From the NCBI RefSeq assembly GCF_000400995.2, contig NZ_DF238929.1:1-64000 (forward strand): DNA of 64,000 nucleotides, in the 5' to 3' direction. The translations under genes were made by a program, and so were the position numbers. Shown piece after piece: positions 27,206-36,354 of the stretch. How positions within the stretch are numbered: the first letter of the stretch is position 1; each line of letters begins with the position of its first letter. Source of the DNA: Acidovorax sp. MR-S7. GTDB taxonomy: Bacteria; Pseudomonadota; Gammaproteobacteria; Burkholderiales; Burkholderiaceae_C. The notes beneath the pieces were generated by a model. That model was not told where the DNA came from. It saw only the letters and a program-made list of their open reading frames with translations, and did not search any database.

Positions 27206-28027
27206 TCATATTCTTCCGGCCAGCCGGGGCAGCGCGGTGCGGGCATTGTCGCGGCATGCGCGAGCCAGCTCCTCCACCGCGATGCCGCGCAGGCCCGCCA
27301 CCACGGCGCCGATGCGCGGCAGCTCGGCCGGGCTGTTGCGCGCAGGCGGGCGGCCGGCCGCGCGCTCGGCGGCGGTCACGTAGAGCCAGTGGGGCGGGAT
27401 GTCGGGCGCGTCGGTTTCCAGCACCAGCGCATCCAGCGGCAGCTCGGTGGCCAGGCGGCGCAGCTGCAGCGCGCGGTCGAAGGTGACGGCGCCGCCGAAG
27501 CCCAGCTTGAAGCCCATGCCGATGAACGCCTGCGCCTGCTGCAGGCTGCCGTTGAAGGCGTGGGCGATGCCGCCGCGCACGGGCAGCTCGCGCAGGCCCT
27601 TGAGCAGCCGGTCGGCCGAGCGGCGCACGTGCAGGATCACCGGCAGGTCGAAGCGGCGCGCGATCTGCAGCTGGGCGCGGTAGAAGCGCTCCTGCCGCGC
27701 GGCGTCCAGCCCCTGCACGAAATAGTCGAGGCCGATCTCGCCGACGGCCACGAGGTGCGGGTCGCCGCAGTGGTCCTGCAGCGCCTGCGCCAGCAGATCC
27801 AGGTCGCCCTCGCCCGCTTGGCCGGTGAACAGGGGGTGGATGCCCAGCGCGTAGCTGTCGCCATGCCGGTGCGCCAGCGCGCGCACGGCCTGCAGGTTGG
27901 AAAGCTCCACCGCGGGCAATACGCAATGCGCCACCCCGGCCGCCCGCGCTGCGGCGCGCACGGCGTCGCGGTCGGGCGCGAACTCGGGGGCGTCGAGGTG
28001 GCAGTGGGTGTCGATCCAGCATTCCAT
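27206..28027 (-). CDS. TatD-family metal-dependent hydrolase
   Basis: A TIM-barrel hydrolase of 273 residues, in the family of TatD 3'-5' DNases. All metal ligands are visible: DTHCHLD at the N-terminus, GEIGLDYF, VILHVRRSADRLL, IAHAFNGSL and ETDAPDIPP. I chose ATG at 28027 (ME-CWIDTHCH); an ATG three codons upstream is also possible. The gene is 36 bases downstream of the DUF2892 gene and probably in its transcript. The paralogue YcfH/TatD split cannot be made from sequence. Confidence 0.92.
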   Translation of the reverse strand: MECWIDTHCHLDAPEFAPDRDAVRAAARAAGVAHCVLPAVELSNLQAVRALAHRHGDSYALGIHPLFTGQAGEGDLDLLAQALQDHCGDPHLVAVGEIGLDYFVQGLDAARQERFYRAQLQIARRFDLPVILHVRRSADRLLKGLRELPVRGGIAHAFNGSLQQAQAFIGMGFKLGFGGAVTFDRALQLRRLATELPLDALVLETDAPDIPPHWLYVTAAERAAGRPPARNSPAELPRIGAVVAGLRGIAVEELARACRDNARTALPRLAGRI

Positions 28028-28063
28028 CCGGCGCATGATGCCAGCGCGCCGGCGGGGGATCTG

Positions 28064-28261
28064 TCAGTCGGTCTTGGACACGCGGCAGGTCTTGATGCCC
28101 AGCAGCGAGTAGGCCGGGCAGTTGCCAATGGCCCCGGTCAGCAGGGGCACCACGCCCAGCCAGCCCCACCAGCCCACGGTGCCCGTGGCCGCCAGGGCGA
28201 TCAGCACCAGGCCCACGGCGATGCGCAGGCCGCGGTCGATTCCTCCGACATTGCATTTCAT
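28064..28261 (-). CDS. DUF2892 small membrane protein (YgaP-type membrane domain)
   Basis: A 65-residue protein with two hydrophobic segments. It has the DUF2892 pattern: NVGGIDRGLRIAVG at the N-terminus, LLTGAIGNCPAYSLLGIKTC at the C-terminus with two conserved Cys. In YgaP this domain is fused to a rhodanese sulfurtransferase; here it stands alone. An AAAGGAG site is eight bases upstream of ATG. The gene follows an ArsR-type repressor with BigR/YgaV-like cysteines, and ygaV-ygaP is a known gene pair in E. coli, so a role in sulfide or persulfide handling is a reasonable inference. Confidence 0.88.
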   Translation of the reverse strand: MKCNVGGIDRGLRIAVGLVLIALAATGTVGWWGWLGVVPLLTGAIGNCPAYSLLGIKTCRVSKTD

Positions 28262-28301
28262 GACAACACTCCTTTGATGAAAAAACGGGGGACCGGGCGT
28301 C

Positions 28302-28610
28302 TCAGGGACAGAAGATGGCCTTGAGCGCGGCGACGAGCTGTTCCACCGCCGGGTCGGCGATGCGGTAGTAGAGGGTTTGCGCGTCGCGCCGGAAGGCCAC
28401 CAGCCCTTCGTGGCGCATGCGCGCCAGGTGCTGCGACAGCGCCGACTGGCTCAACTCCACCTGCTCCAGCAGCGTGCCGACCGAGGCCTCGCCCAGCTCG
28501 ATGAGCAGGCACAGCACCAGCAGCCGGTGCTCGTTGCCGACGACGCGCAGCAGTGCCGCCGCGCGGGCCGCGCCCTGTTGCATGAATTCCCGGTCGGAAG
28601 CTGTGGCCAC
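28302..28610 (-). CDS. ArsR-family repressor, BigR/YgaV/SqrR-like
   Basis: A 102-residue winged helix-turn-helix repressor. The recognition helix region is VELSQSALSQHLARMRHEGLV and the wing is FRRDAQTLYYRI. It has exactly two Cys, near residues 34 (LLVLCLL) and 101 (AIFCP), matching the positions of the persulfide-sensing pair in BigR and SqrR; the metal site ELCVCDL of classic ArsR is absent. GTG at 28610 follows AAGGAG. Upstream lies an AT-rich perfect inverted repeat, a likely operator for autoregulation. The gene heads a transcript with the DUF2892 gene and tatD. Confidence 0.9.
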   Translation of the reverse strand: MATASDREFMQQGAARAAALLRVVGNEHRLLVLCLLIELGEASVGTLLEQVELSQSALSQHLARMRHEGLVAFRRDAQTLYYRIADPAVEQLVAALKAIFCP

Positions 28611-28633
28611 CGGCGCTCCTTGTTGCGAAAAAT

Positions 28634-28657
28634 CTAAATTAACTTTTACTAATTTAG
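28634..28657. promoter_or_regulatory. Operator-like inverted repeat upstream of the BigR-like gene
   Basis: CTAAATTA (28634-28641) and TAATTTAG (28650-28657) form a perfect 8-base inverted repeat with an 8-base spacer, in an island of A/T in a GC-rich genome, 24-47 bases upstream of the repressor start. The half-site spacing fits ArsR-family dimers. The AT-rich run also extends to 28677 and may contain the -10 and -35 elements. Confidence 0.7.
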
Positions 28658-28706
28658 TTTTTTCTAAACAAAAAGTCAAACGGCGCCCCGCGCCGTTGTG
28701 GACCGC

Positions 28707-29393
<687 letters not shown>

Positions 29394-29486
29394 TTCAGTG
29401 ATCCGTGCGCTGCCCACAAGGCATGAAACCGGCGCAACCCAGGCGAGGGCAGCCGCGCAAGGGCCGCCCCGCCGCGCTGGCGGCGT

Positions 29487-29550
29487 CCCCCCTCCCGGAG
29501 CGCGAAGCGCGCAGAGAGAGGGGGGAAGGCGCGAAGCGCCTCAGGGGGGT
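29487..29550. repeat. GC-rich palindromic (REP-like) element between the lol genes
   Basis: CCCCCCTC (29487-29494) pairs with GAGGGGGG (29518-29525), enclosing the palindrome GCGCGAAGCGCGC (29500-29512); a second palindrome, GGCGCGAAGCGCC (29528-29540), and a further G-run follow. The repeated GCGAAGCGC core and G/C runs indicate a second repeat family, distinct from the CCAGCGCTT element. It fills the 158-base gap between the permease stop and lolD and may act as a stabilising or attenuating hairpin. Confidence 0.7.
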
Positions 29551-29551
29551 G

Positions 29552-30805
29552 TCACTCATACCGCAGCGCCTCCGCGGGGTTCACGCGGCTGGCGCGCCAG
29601 CTCGGGTACAGCGTGGCCACGAAGGCCAGGATCAGGGAGATGACGGCGATGGGCACGATGTCACGGCTTTGCGGGTCGCTGGGCATGCGGCTGATGAGAT
29701 AAATATCTTTGGGCAGGAAGGTGGTGTGCAGCAGCCGCTCGATGGCGGGCACGATCACGTCTATGTTGTGGGCGATCCCCAGCCCCAGCAGGAGCCCGGC
29801 CAGCGTGCCGATCACGCCCACCATCGCGCCCTGCACCACGAACACGCCCATGATGCTGCCGGGGCTCGCGCCCAGTGTGCGCAGGATGGCGATGTCCGCG
29901 CGCTTGTCCTGCACCGTCATCACCAGCGTGGAGACGAGGTTGAACGCCGCCACCGCGACGATGAGCGTGAGGATGATGAACATCATGCGTTTTTCGAGCT
30001 GCACGGCGGCGAACCAGGTCTTGTTCTGCTGCGTCCAGTCGCGGATCAGCAGGTGGCCCGAGAGGCTGTGCGCGAGCTGCTGCGTGACCTCGGGCGCGGC
30101 ATGCAGGTCGCGCAGTTTCAGGCGCACGCCGGTCGGCCCCTCCAGGCGGAAGATGCGCTCGGCGTCCTCGTGGTGCAGCAGCACCAGGGCCGAGTCATAT
30201 TCGTAGTGGCCGGAATTGAACGTGCCCGCCACCGTCATCTGCTTGAGGCGCGGCACCACGCCCGCGGGCGTGACCTGGCCGGCCGGGGCGATCAGCGTCA
30301 CCGCGTCGCCCGCGCGCACGCCGAGCTGGCGCGCCAGCTCGCTGCCCAGCACCACGCGGAACTCGCCCGGCACCAGGGCCTTGAGGCCCTCTACGTTCTC
30401 GGCCGCGAGGTCGGTCACCTCGCCCTCGCGCAGCGGGTCGATGCCGCGCACCAGCGCACCCTTCATGTCCTCGCCGCGCGCCAGCAGCGCCTGCGAGGCA
30501 ACGAACGGCGCCGCGCCCACCACGTTGGGGTTGGCGCGCGCCTCGGCCAGCGTGCGCTGCAGGTCGGGCAGGGCCGCGCCGTCGGGCGCGAAGATCTCGA
30601 CGTGCGAAACCACGGAGAGCATGCGGTCGCGCACCTCCTTCTGGAAACCGTTCATCACCGACAGCACGATGATGAGCGCCGCCACGCCGAGCGCGATGCC
30701 CAGCATGGACACGCCCGAGATGAAGGAGATGAAGCCATTGCGCCGCGTGGCGCGGCCCGCCCGGGTGTAGCGCCAGCCCAGGGCCAGTTCGTAGGGAATT
30801 TGCAT
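29552..30805 (-). CDS. Lipoprotein-releasing ABC transporter permease (LolC/LolE family)
   Basis: A 417-residue inner-membrane protein with one N-terminal membrane helix (about 20-45), a periplasmic MacB-like domain of about 220 residues and three C-terminal helices of the FtsX type. The N-terminus (YELALGWRYTRAG ... NGFISFISGVSMLGIALGVAALIIVLSVMNGF, as a region) and the C-terminal LYPSWRASRVNPAEALRYE are typical. Only one permease is paired with lolD, as in systems with a single hybrid permease, rather than separate LolC and LolE. ATG at 30805 is used; more upstream starts exist. Confidence 0.92.
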   Translation of the reverse strand: MQIPYELALGWRYTRAGRATRRNGFISFISGVSMLGIALGVAALIIVLSVMNGFQKEVRDRMLSVVSHVEIFAPDGAALPDLQRTLAEARANPNVVGAAPFVASQALLARGEDMKGALVRGIDPLREGEVTDLAAENVEGLKALVPGEFRVVLGSELARQLGVRAGDAVTLIAPAGQVTPAGVVPRLKQMTVAGTFNSGHYEYDSALVLLHHEDAERIFRLEGPTGVRLKLRDLHAAPEVTQQLAHSLSGHLLIRDWTQQNKTWFAAVQLEKRMMFIILTLIVAVAAFNLVSTLVMTVQDKRADIAILRTLGASPGSIMGVFVVQGAMVGVIGTLAGLLLGLGIAHNIDVIVPAIERLLHTTFLPKDIYLISRMPSDPQSRDIVPIAVISLILAFVATLYPSWRASRVNPAEALRYE

Positions 30806-30855
30806 GGTGAGGGAAAGAGGGGTGCCGGATTGTGGCATCCGGGACAATAGGCCCC

Positions 30856-31782
30856 ATGTCGGACACTCCCCATTTGCTCATCCCCCTGGCCGCGAGCCAT
30901 GCCGAGGGATGCGCGCAGGCGATGCAGCGCCTCGCCCTGCCCCACCTGGACGCGCTGCTCGCGCGCCTCACGCCCCTGGAGGCCGACGCCGGAGAAGAAA
31001 CCGATTTCGCCCCGCCCCACGAGCGCGCCCTGGCCCGCCATCTGAACCTGCCCGGCGCCCCCACGCCCTGGGCCGCCTGGCACGCCCGGCGCCAGGACGG
31101 CGCCTGGGCCTTCATCACGCCCTGCCAGTGGCACGTGGGCGCCGACCACGTGACGCTGACCGACCCGGCCGCCCTGCGGCTGGACGAGGCCGACTCGCGC
31201 GCGCTGCTCGCCATCCTGGCGCCCTGGTTCGCCGAGGACGGCATCACGCTCGCCTACGACCAGCCCACGCGCTGGCTGGCGCGCGGCGCGGTGTTCGAGG
31301 GCCTCGCCACCGCCTCGCTCGACCGCGTGGTGCAGCGCGACGTGCGCGCCTGGCTGCCTGATGCAGGCCAGGCCCGGCTGGTCCACCGCCTGCACAGCGA
31401 GATGCAGATGCTGCTCTACACCCACCCGTTCAACGACGCGCGCGCCGCCCGGGGCCTGCCGCCCGTCAACGCCTTCTGGGTGCACGGCGCGGGCGCCCTG
31501 CCCCAGCCCCCCGCCCCCGTGGCGCCGCCCGAAGTGCCCACCGCCCTGCGCGACGCCGCGCTGCGCGAGGACTGGCCCGCCTGGACCGCCGCCTGGCAGG
31601 CGCTGGACGCCGGCCCCGTCGCCCGCCTGGCCGCGCACGTGGCCGCCGGCGGCACGGCGCGGCTCACGCTCTGCGGCGAGCGCGGCGCGCTGGCGTGGCA
31701 CGCCGCCCCGCGCGGCCTGCGCCAGAAGATTCAAAGCCTTTTCAAGCCCCAGCGCTTTACCAGCTTGCGCGAGCAGCTATGA
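30856..31782 (+). CDS. Conserved protein related to phosphoglycerate mutase, upstream of recJ
   Basis: A 308-residue soluble protein. Betaproteobacterial relatives next to recJ are often named phosphoglycerate mutase, but I see no clear phosphatase metal site, so the function is open. Recognisable conserved parts are LIPLAASHAEGC at the N-terminus, ITPCQWHVGADHVTLTDP, LHSEMQMLLYTHPFNDAR and GLPPVNAFWVHGAG. The last 13 residues (FKPQRFTSLREQL) are encoded by a degenerate copy of the palindromic element, so the natural C-terminus may have been replaced. The stop overlaps the recJ ATG by four bases. Confidence 0.8.
   Translation: MSDTPHLLIPLAASHAEGCAQAMQRLALPHLDALLARLTPLEADAGEETDFAPPHERALARHLNLPGAPTPWAAWHARRQDGAWAFITPCQWHVGADHVTLTDPAALRLDEADSRALLAILAPWFAEDGITLAYDQPTRWLARGAVFEGLATASLDRVVQRDVRAWLPDAGQARLVHRLHSEMQMLLYTHPFNDARAARGLPPVNAFWVHGAGALPQPPAPVAPPEVPTALRDAALREDWPAWTAAWQALDAGPVARLAAHVAAGGTARLTLCGERGALAWHAAPRGLRQKIQSLFKPQRFTSLREQL
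31748..31782 (+). repeat. Dispersed palindromic element, degenerate copy 6, spanning a gene end and the recJ start
   Basis: CCAGCGCTTTACCAG, CTTGCGCGAGCAGCTAT corresponds to the element with a changed right arm. It reads in the same frame and orientation as copy 3 (Q-R then R-x-Q-L) at the end of the phosphoglycerate-mutase-like gene, and its final CAGCTAT supplies the AT of the recJ start codon. Confidence 0.65.
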
Positions 31783-33485
31783 AGATAGTAGCTAGAGACA
31801 TTCCCCCCCGCGCCGCCTGGGCGCTGGAGCAGGCCGGCGTGCACCCGCTGCTGGCGCGCCTGTACGCTGCGCGCGGCATCACCGGCCAGCACGAGCTGGA
31901 CGACGCCCTCGCCCGCCTGCTGCCGCCCCACACCCTGCGCGGCGCGCGCGAGGCCGCCGCGCTGCTGGCCGACGCCATCGCCCTGGACAAGCGCCTGATG
32001 ATCGTGGCCGACTACGACTGCGACGGCGCCACCGCCTGCGCCGTGGGCGTGCGGGGCCTGCGGCTGCTGGGCGCGCGGCATGTGGACTACCTCGTACCCG
32101 ACCGCGTGGTGGACGGCTACGGCCTCACCCCACCCATCGCGCGGCGCGTGGCGCAACAGGGCGCCCAAGTCCTCATCACCGTGGACAACGGCATCGCCAG
32201 CTGCGAGGGCGTGGCCGAGGCCAAGGCGCTGGGCCTGGCCGTGCTCGTCACCGACCACCATCTGCCCGGCCCCCAACTCCCCGAGGCCGACGCCATCGTC
32301 AACCCCAACCAGCCGGGCTGCACGTTCGAGAGCAAATCCATCGCCGGCGTGGGCGTCATGTTCTACGTGCTCATGCAGCTGCGCGCCGAGCTGCGCGCGC
32401 GCGGCGTGTTCGACGCGGCCAGCCAGCCCCGGCTGGAGCCGCTGCTGCCCCTGGTCGCCCTGGGCACCGTGGCCGACGTGGTGCGGCTGGACTGCAACAA
32501 CCGCCGCCTCGTCGCCCAGGGCCTCAAGCGCATCCGCGCGGGCCAGATGCAGCCGGGCATCCAGGCGCTGTTCGACGCGGCCGGCCGCAAGGCGCCCGCG
32601 GCCACCACCTTCGACTTCGGCTTCGCGCTGGGGCCCCGCATCAACGCCGCGGGGCGCCTGGCGGACATGACCATCGGCATCGAGTGCCTGCTGACCGACG
32701 ACCCCGCGCGCGCCGCCCAGCTCGCGCGCCAGCTCGACGCCATCAACCGCGAGCGCCGCGAGCTGGAGGGCGGCATGCGCGAGCAGGCCATGCTGCTGGC
32801 CGAGAGCCTGTTCGAGGAGGGCGACGCGCCGCCGCCCGCCATCAGCGTGTTCGACCCGGACTTCCACGAAGGCGTGGTGGGCATCGTCGCCTCGCGCCTC
32901 AAGGACAAGCTGCACCGCCCCAGCTTCGTGTTCGCGGCCAGCAGCGAAGGCGGCAAGCTCAAGGGCTCGGGCCGCTCCATCCCGGGCTTCCACCTGCGCG
33001 ACGCGCTGGACCTGGTGGTCAAGCGCCACCCCGGCGTGGTGCTGAAGTTCGGCGGCCACGCCATGGCTGCCGGCTGCACCGTGGCGGCGGAACACTACGC
33101 CACCTTCGAGCAGGCCTTTGCCCAGGTGGCGCAGGAATGGCTGGACGCCGCCACCCTCACCCGCCGCCTGGAGACCGACGGCCCCCTGGCCCCCGAGTAC
33201 TGCCGCGCCGAGCTCGTGGACACGCTGCACCGCGAGGTCTGGGGCCAGGGCTTCGCGCCGCCCACCTTCAGCGAGGAGGTGCAGGTGCTGAGCCAGCGCC
33301 TCGTGGGCGAGGCCAAGAACCACCTGTCGCTCAAGCTGCTGCACCAGGGCCAGCCGGTGGACGCCATCTGGTTCGGCCACACCGAGCCGCTGCCCGAGCG
33401 CGCGCTGCTGGCGTTCCGGCTCGACGTGAACGAGTGGCGCGGCGAGCGGCGGGTGCAGTTCCTGGTGGAAGGGGTGGAGTTCTGA
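31779..33485 (+). CDS. recJ: Single-stranded-DNA-specific exonuclease RecJ
   Basis: A 5'-3' exonuclease for single-stranded DNA used in recombination and mismatch repair; 568 residues, the family length. DHH phosphoesterase motifs are complete: DYDCDGATA (about residue 78), VDNGI, the name-giving TDHH (about 157) and the DHHA1 GGHAMAAG motif (about 427). ATG at 31779 overlaps the upstream stop (ATGA). The start codon falls within the right edge of a palindromic element copy. Confidence 0.97.
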   Translation: MKIVARDIPPRAAWALEQAGVHPLLARLYAARGITGQHELDDALARLLPPHTLRGAREAAALLADAIALDKRLMIVADYDCDGATACAVGVRGLRLLGARHVDYLVPDRVVDGYGLTPPIARRVAQQGAQVLITVDNGIASCEGVAEAKALGLAVLVTDHHLPGPQLPEADAIVNPNQPGCTFESKSIAGVGVMFYVLMQLRAELRARGVFDAASQPRLEPLLPLVALGTVADVVRLDCNNRRLVAQGLKRIRAGQMQPGIQALFDAAGRKAPAATTFDFGFALGPRINAAGRLADMTIGIECLLTDDPARAAQLARQLDAINRERRELEGGMREQAMLLAESLFEEGDAPPPAISVFDPDFHEGVVGIVASRLKDKLHRPSFVFAASSEGGKLKGSGRSIPGFHLRDALDLVVKRHPGVVLKFGGHAMAAGCTVAAEHYATFEQAFAQVAQEWLDAATLTRRLETDGPLAPEYCRAELVDTLHREVWGQGFAPPTFSEEVQVLSQRLVGEAKNHLSLKLLHQGQPVDAIWFGHTEPLPERALLAFRLDVNEWRGERRVQFLVEGVEF

Positions 33486-33493
33486 TTTCCTGG

Positions 33494-33549
33494 TGAAATC
33501 AGGCTCCAGCGCTTGACCGGCAAGCGCGGGCAGCTATCTTTTCAGAAGC
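33494..33549 (+). repeat. Dispersed palindromic element, copy 7
   Basis: AAATCAGGCTCCAGCGCTTG, ACCGG, CAAGCGCGGGCAGCTATC and TTTTCAGAAGC. It fills the 56 bases between the convergent recJ and chemoreceptor stops; its right end (TTTTCAGAAGC) overlaps the stop and last codons of the chemoreceptor. Confidence 0.85.
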
Positions 33550-35320
33550 TCTCCCAATCCCCGTCCGCCTGCGCGGGCGCGGCGGCGGGGGCCTTGGCCG
33601 GCAACTGCGCCTGCGCGGGCCTGGGCGGCGCCTTGCGGGCGGGCGTCGTCACGCCGGGCGTCGTCACGCGGGGTGTCCCAACGCTGGGCGCCTTGGCCGC
33701 AGCGGCCACCGCAGGCCGGGCCGCGGACACGGGCGCGGGCGCAGGCCGGCGCACGGCGGGCGGGGCGCTGGCCACATGGCCCACGTTGAACACCGACACT
33801 ACCTGCGCCAGCCGCTGCGCCTGCTCGTGCATGGCGGCCGCCGCGGCGGTGGATTGCTCCACCAGCGCGGCGTTCTGCTGCGTCATCTGGTCCAGGTTGG
33901 CAACGGCCTGGTTCACCTGCGAGATGCCGTCGCGCTGCTCCGTGGAAGAGGCGGTGATCTCCCCGATCAGGTCGCTCACGCGGCGCACGCTGTGCACGAT
34001 GTCGTGCATGCTCTGGCCCGCCTGCTCCACCTGGGCCGATCCGGCCTGCACGTTGTCCACGCTGGCGGTGATGAGCTGCTTGATCTCCTTGGCTGCTTCC
34101 GCACTGCGCTGCGCCAGGCTGCGCACCTCGCCGGCCACCACCGCGAAGCCCCGGCCCTGCTCGCCCGCGCGCGCCGCTTCCACGGCGGCGTTGAGCGCCA
34201 GGATGTTGGTCTGGAACGCGATGCCGTCGATCACGCCGATGATGTCGGCGATCTTGCGGCTGGACTCCGTGATGTGCTGCATGCTGCTCACCACCTGGCC
34301 CACCACGTCGCCGCCGCGCTCGGCCGCCTGCGCGGCGTTGGCGGCCAGCTGGTTGGCCTGGCGCGCCGTGTCGGCCGACTGGGTGACGGTGGCGGTGAGC
34401 TCTTCCATGCTGGCAGCCGTCTCCTCCAGGTTGGCGGCCGTCTGCTCGGTGCGCGCCGACAGGTCCTGATTGCCGGTGGCGATCTCGCTGGAGGCGGAGG
34501 AGACCGATTCCACCCCCGAACGCACCTCGCTCACCACGCCGCGCAGCCGCGCGCCCATGGCCGAGAGTGAGCGCAGCATGTGGCCCAGCTCGTCGCCGCG
34601 CTCGTCGTGCACGTCCTGCGTCAGGTCGCCCGCCGCGATGGCATCGGCCATACCCACGGCCCGCCCCAGCGAGCGCGTGATCGAGCGCACGAAGAGCCCC
34701 GCCAGCACCACGCCGACGAGCACCACCGCCAACGCGATGGCCGCCCCCACCCAGAGCGCGCGGTGGCGGTGCTGCAGGGCGTCCTGCTTGGCGGCGTCGC
34801 GCTGGCGCTCCTGCAGCTGCACGTAGCCGTCCTGCTCGCCCACGTAGCGGGCCACGGCGGGCAGCAGCTTGCTGTCCACGATGTCCACCACGCTGGCGTA
34901 GTCGCCGTCGGCGCGCGCCTTGCCGCCGGCGGCGTTGAACTCCAGCACCTGCTTGCGCGCGGCGGCCACGCGCTCGAGCTGGGCGCGGTCCTCCGCCGTG
35001 AAGGCGCGCTCGTCGATCTGCTTCTGGACGGCGCTGATGGCCTGGATGCCCTCCTTGGACTGCTGGCGCATGCGCTCGGCCAGGGCCTCGTCGGGCACCC
35101 GCAGCGCCATGACGGCCTGCTCGACGGCCAGCGCCGACAGGCCCTTCCAGCGCAGGGCCAGGCTGATGCGGTCCTCGTTGGCCTGCACGATGCGCGCGGC
35201 CTCGTCGTCGAGGTGGACCAGGTAGGCCAGCAGGCCGCCCAGCAGCGCCAGCATGGAGAGCATCAGCCCCAGGATGAGGGCCCACAGCTTGCGGGCGACC
35301 GGCATATCGTTGAGATTCAT
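33542..35320 (-). CDS. Methyl-accepting chemotaxis protein with C-terminal CheR/CheB tether
   Basis: A 592-residue chemoreceptor. TM1 (about 10-32), a periplasmic four-helix-bundle domain, TM2 (about 190-212), a HAMP domain and the long signalling hairpin with the tip [28 protein letters not shown] (read as a region). Methylation helices have [22 protein letters not shown]. After a Pro/Ala-rich linker the protein ends DWESF, which matches the xWxxF pentapeptide that tethers CheR and CheB. The stop codon lies inside the right end of a palindromic element. The ligand is unknown; no che genes are nearby. Confidence 0.93.
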   Translation of the reverse strand: MNLNDMPVARKLWALILGLMLSMLALLGGLLAYLVHLDDEAARIVQANEDRISLALRWKGLSALAVEQAVMALRVPDEALAERMRQQSKEGIQAISAVQKQIDERAFTAEDRAQLERVAAARKQVLEFNAAGGKARADGDYASVVDIVDSKLLPAVARYVGEQDGYVQLQERQRDAAKQDALQHRHRALWVGAAIALAVVLVGVVLAGLFVRSITRSLGRAVGMADAIAAGDLTQDVHDERGDELGHMLRSLSAMGARLRGVVSEVRSGVESVSSASSEIATGNQDLSARTEQTAANLEETAASMEELTATVTQSADTARQANQLAANAAQAAERGGDVVGQVVSSMQHITESSRKIADIIGVIDGIAFQTNILALNAAVEAARAGEQGRGFAVVAGEVRSLAQRSAEAAKEIKQLITASVDNVQAGSAQVEQAGQSMHDIVHSVRRVSDLIGEITASSTEQRDGISQVNQAVANLDQMTQQNAALVEQSTAAAAAMHEQAQRLAQVVSVFNVGHVASAPPAVRRPAPAPVSAARPAVAAAAKAPSVGTPRVTTPGVTTPARKAPPRPAQAQLPAKAPAAAPAQADGDWESF

Positions 35321-35485
35321 GGCGCGTTCACTTGTGCGGAAAAAGAGGGGAAAAGAGCCGTTGGTGCGAGGGGGCGTAGCTTCTCACCTGCGCACATTTC
35401 CTCACAGATTCTTGTGCCGCCCGGCGCCTTCCGTGCCGTAACCACAACGCCCTCCCCGTCAAAAGGTGCGTCCTACAATGGCCCG

Positions 35486-36346
35486 GTGACCATCCCACTG
35501 AACGCCGACCTGCACTGCCACTCCGTCGTCTCCGACGGCACCCTCACCCCCGAGGAACTGGCCGCGCGCGCCCACGCGGGCGGCGTCGCGCTCTGGGCGC
35601 TGACCGACCACGACGAGATCGGCGGCCAGCACCGCGCCGCCGCCGCCGCGAACGCGCTGGGCATGGACTACCTCACGGGCGTGGAGATCTCCGTCACCTT
35701 CGCCGACACCACGGTGCACATCGTGGGCCTGGGCTTCGACGCCGACGACGCGCAGCTCGCGCAGGGACTGGCCGACACGCGCGGCGGCCGCGGCGGGCGG
35801 GCGCAGGAGATCGCGCACCAGCTGGCCGGGGCCGGCATCCCCGGCGCCTACGAAGGCGCGCTGCGCTACGCGGGCAACCCGGAGCTGATCTCGCGCACGC
35901 ACTTCGCGCGCTTTCTCGTCGAAACCGGCGCCTGCCACGACACGGCGGAGGTCTTTCGCCGCTATCTCACCGAAGGCAAGCCCGGCTTCGTGCCGCACCG
36001 CTGGGCCACGCTGGGCAATGCGGTGCGCTGGATCACCGAGGCGGGCGGCATGGCCGTGATCGCCCACCCCGCGCGCTACAAGTTCAGCGCCAACGAGGAA
36101 TACGCGCTGTTCACCGAGTTCAAGCAGCACGGCGGCCTGGGCGTGGAGGTGGTCACCGGCAGCCACACGCCCGCCGAATACCCCGTCTACGCCGCCATGG
36201 CGCGCGAATTCGGCCTGGCCGCCTCGCGCGGCAGCGACTTCCACAGCCCGGACGAATCCCACGTCGACCTGGGCGCCCTGCCGCCCCTGCCCTCGGGGCT
36301 CACGCCCGTCTGGGAGCAGCTGGCCGGACGCATCCAGCGCGCATAG
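35486..36346 (+). CDS. PHP-domain phosphatase (RNase AM/YciV-like)
   Basis: A 286-residue PHP-domain hydrolase with trinuclear metal ligands visible: DLHCHSVVSDG at the N-terminus, TDHDEIGG, GVEIS, RTHFARFL, AHPARY and RGSDFHSPDE. Relatives such as E. coli YciV (RNase AM) hydrolyse 3',5'-nucleoside bisphosphates and trim RNA 5' ends. The start is taken as GTG at 35486. The Sua5/YciO-family gene follows after 8 bases, an arrangement conserved with yciV-yciO in enterobacteria. Confidence 0.9.
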   Translation: MTIPLNADLHCHSVVSDGTLTPEELAARAHAGGVALWALTDHDEIGGQHRAAAAANALGMDYLTGVEISVTFADTTVHIVGLGFDADDAQLAQGLADTRGGRGGRAQEIAHQLAGAGIPGAYEGALRYAGNPELISRTHFARFLVETGACHDTAEVFRRYLTEGKPGFVPHRWATLGNAVRWITEAGGMAVIAHPARYKFSANEEYALFTEFKQHGGLGVEVVTGSHTPAEYPVYAAMAREFGLAASRGSDFHSPDESHVDLGALPPLPSGLTPVWEQLAGRIQRA

Positions 36347-36354
36347 TTCCCACC

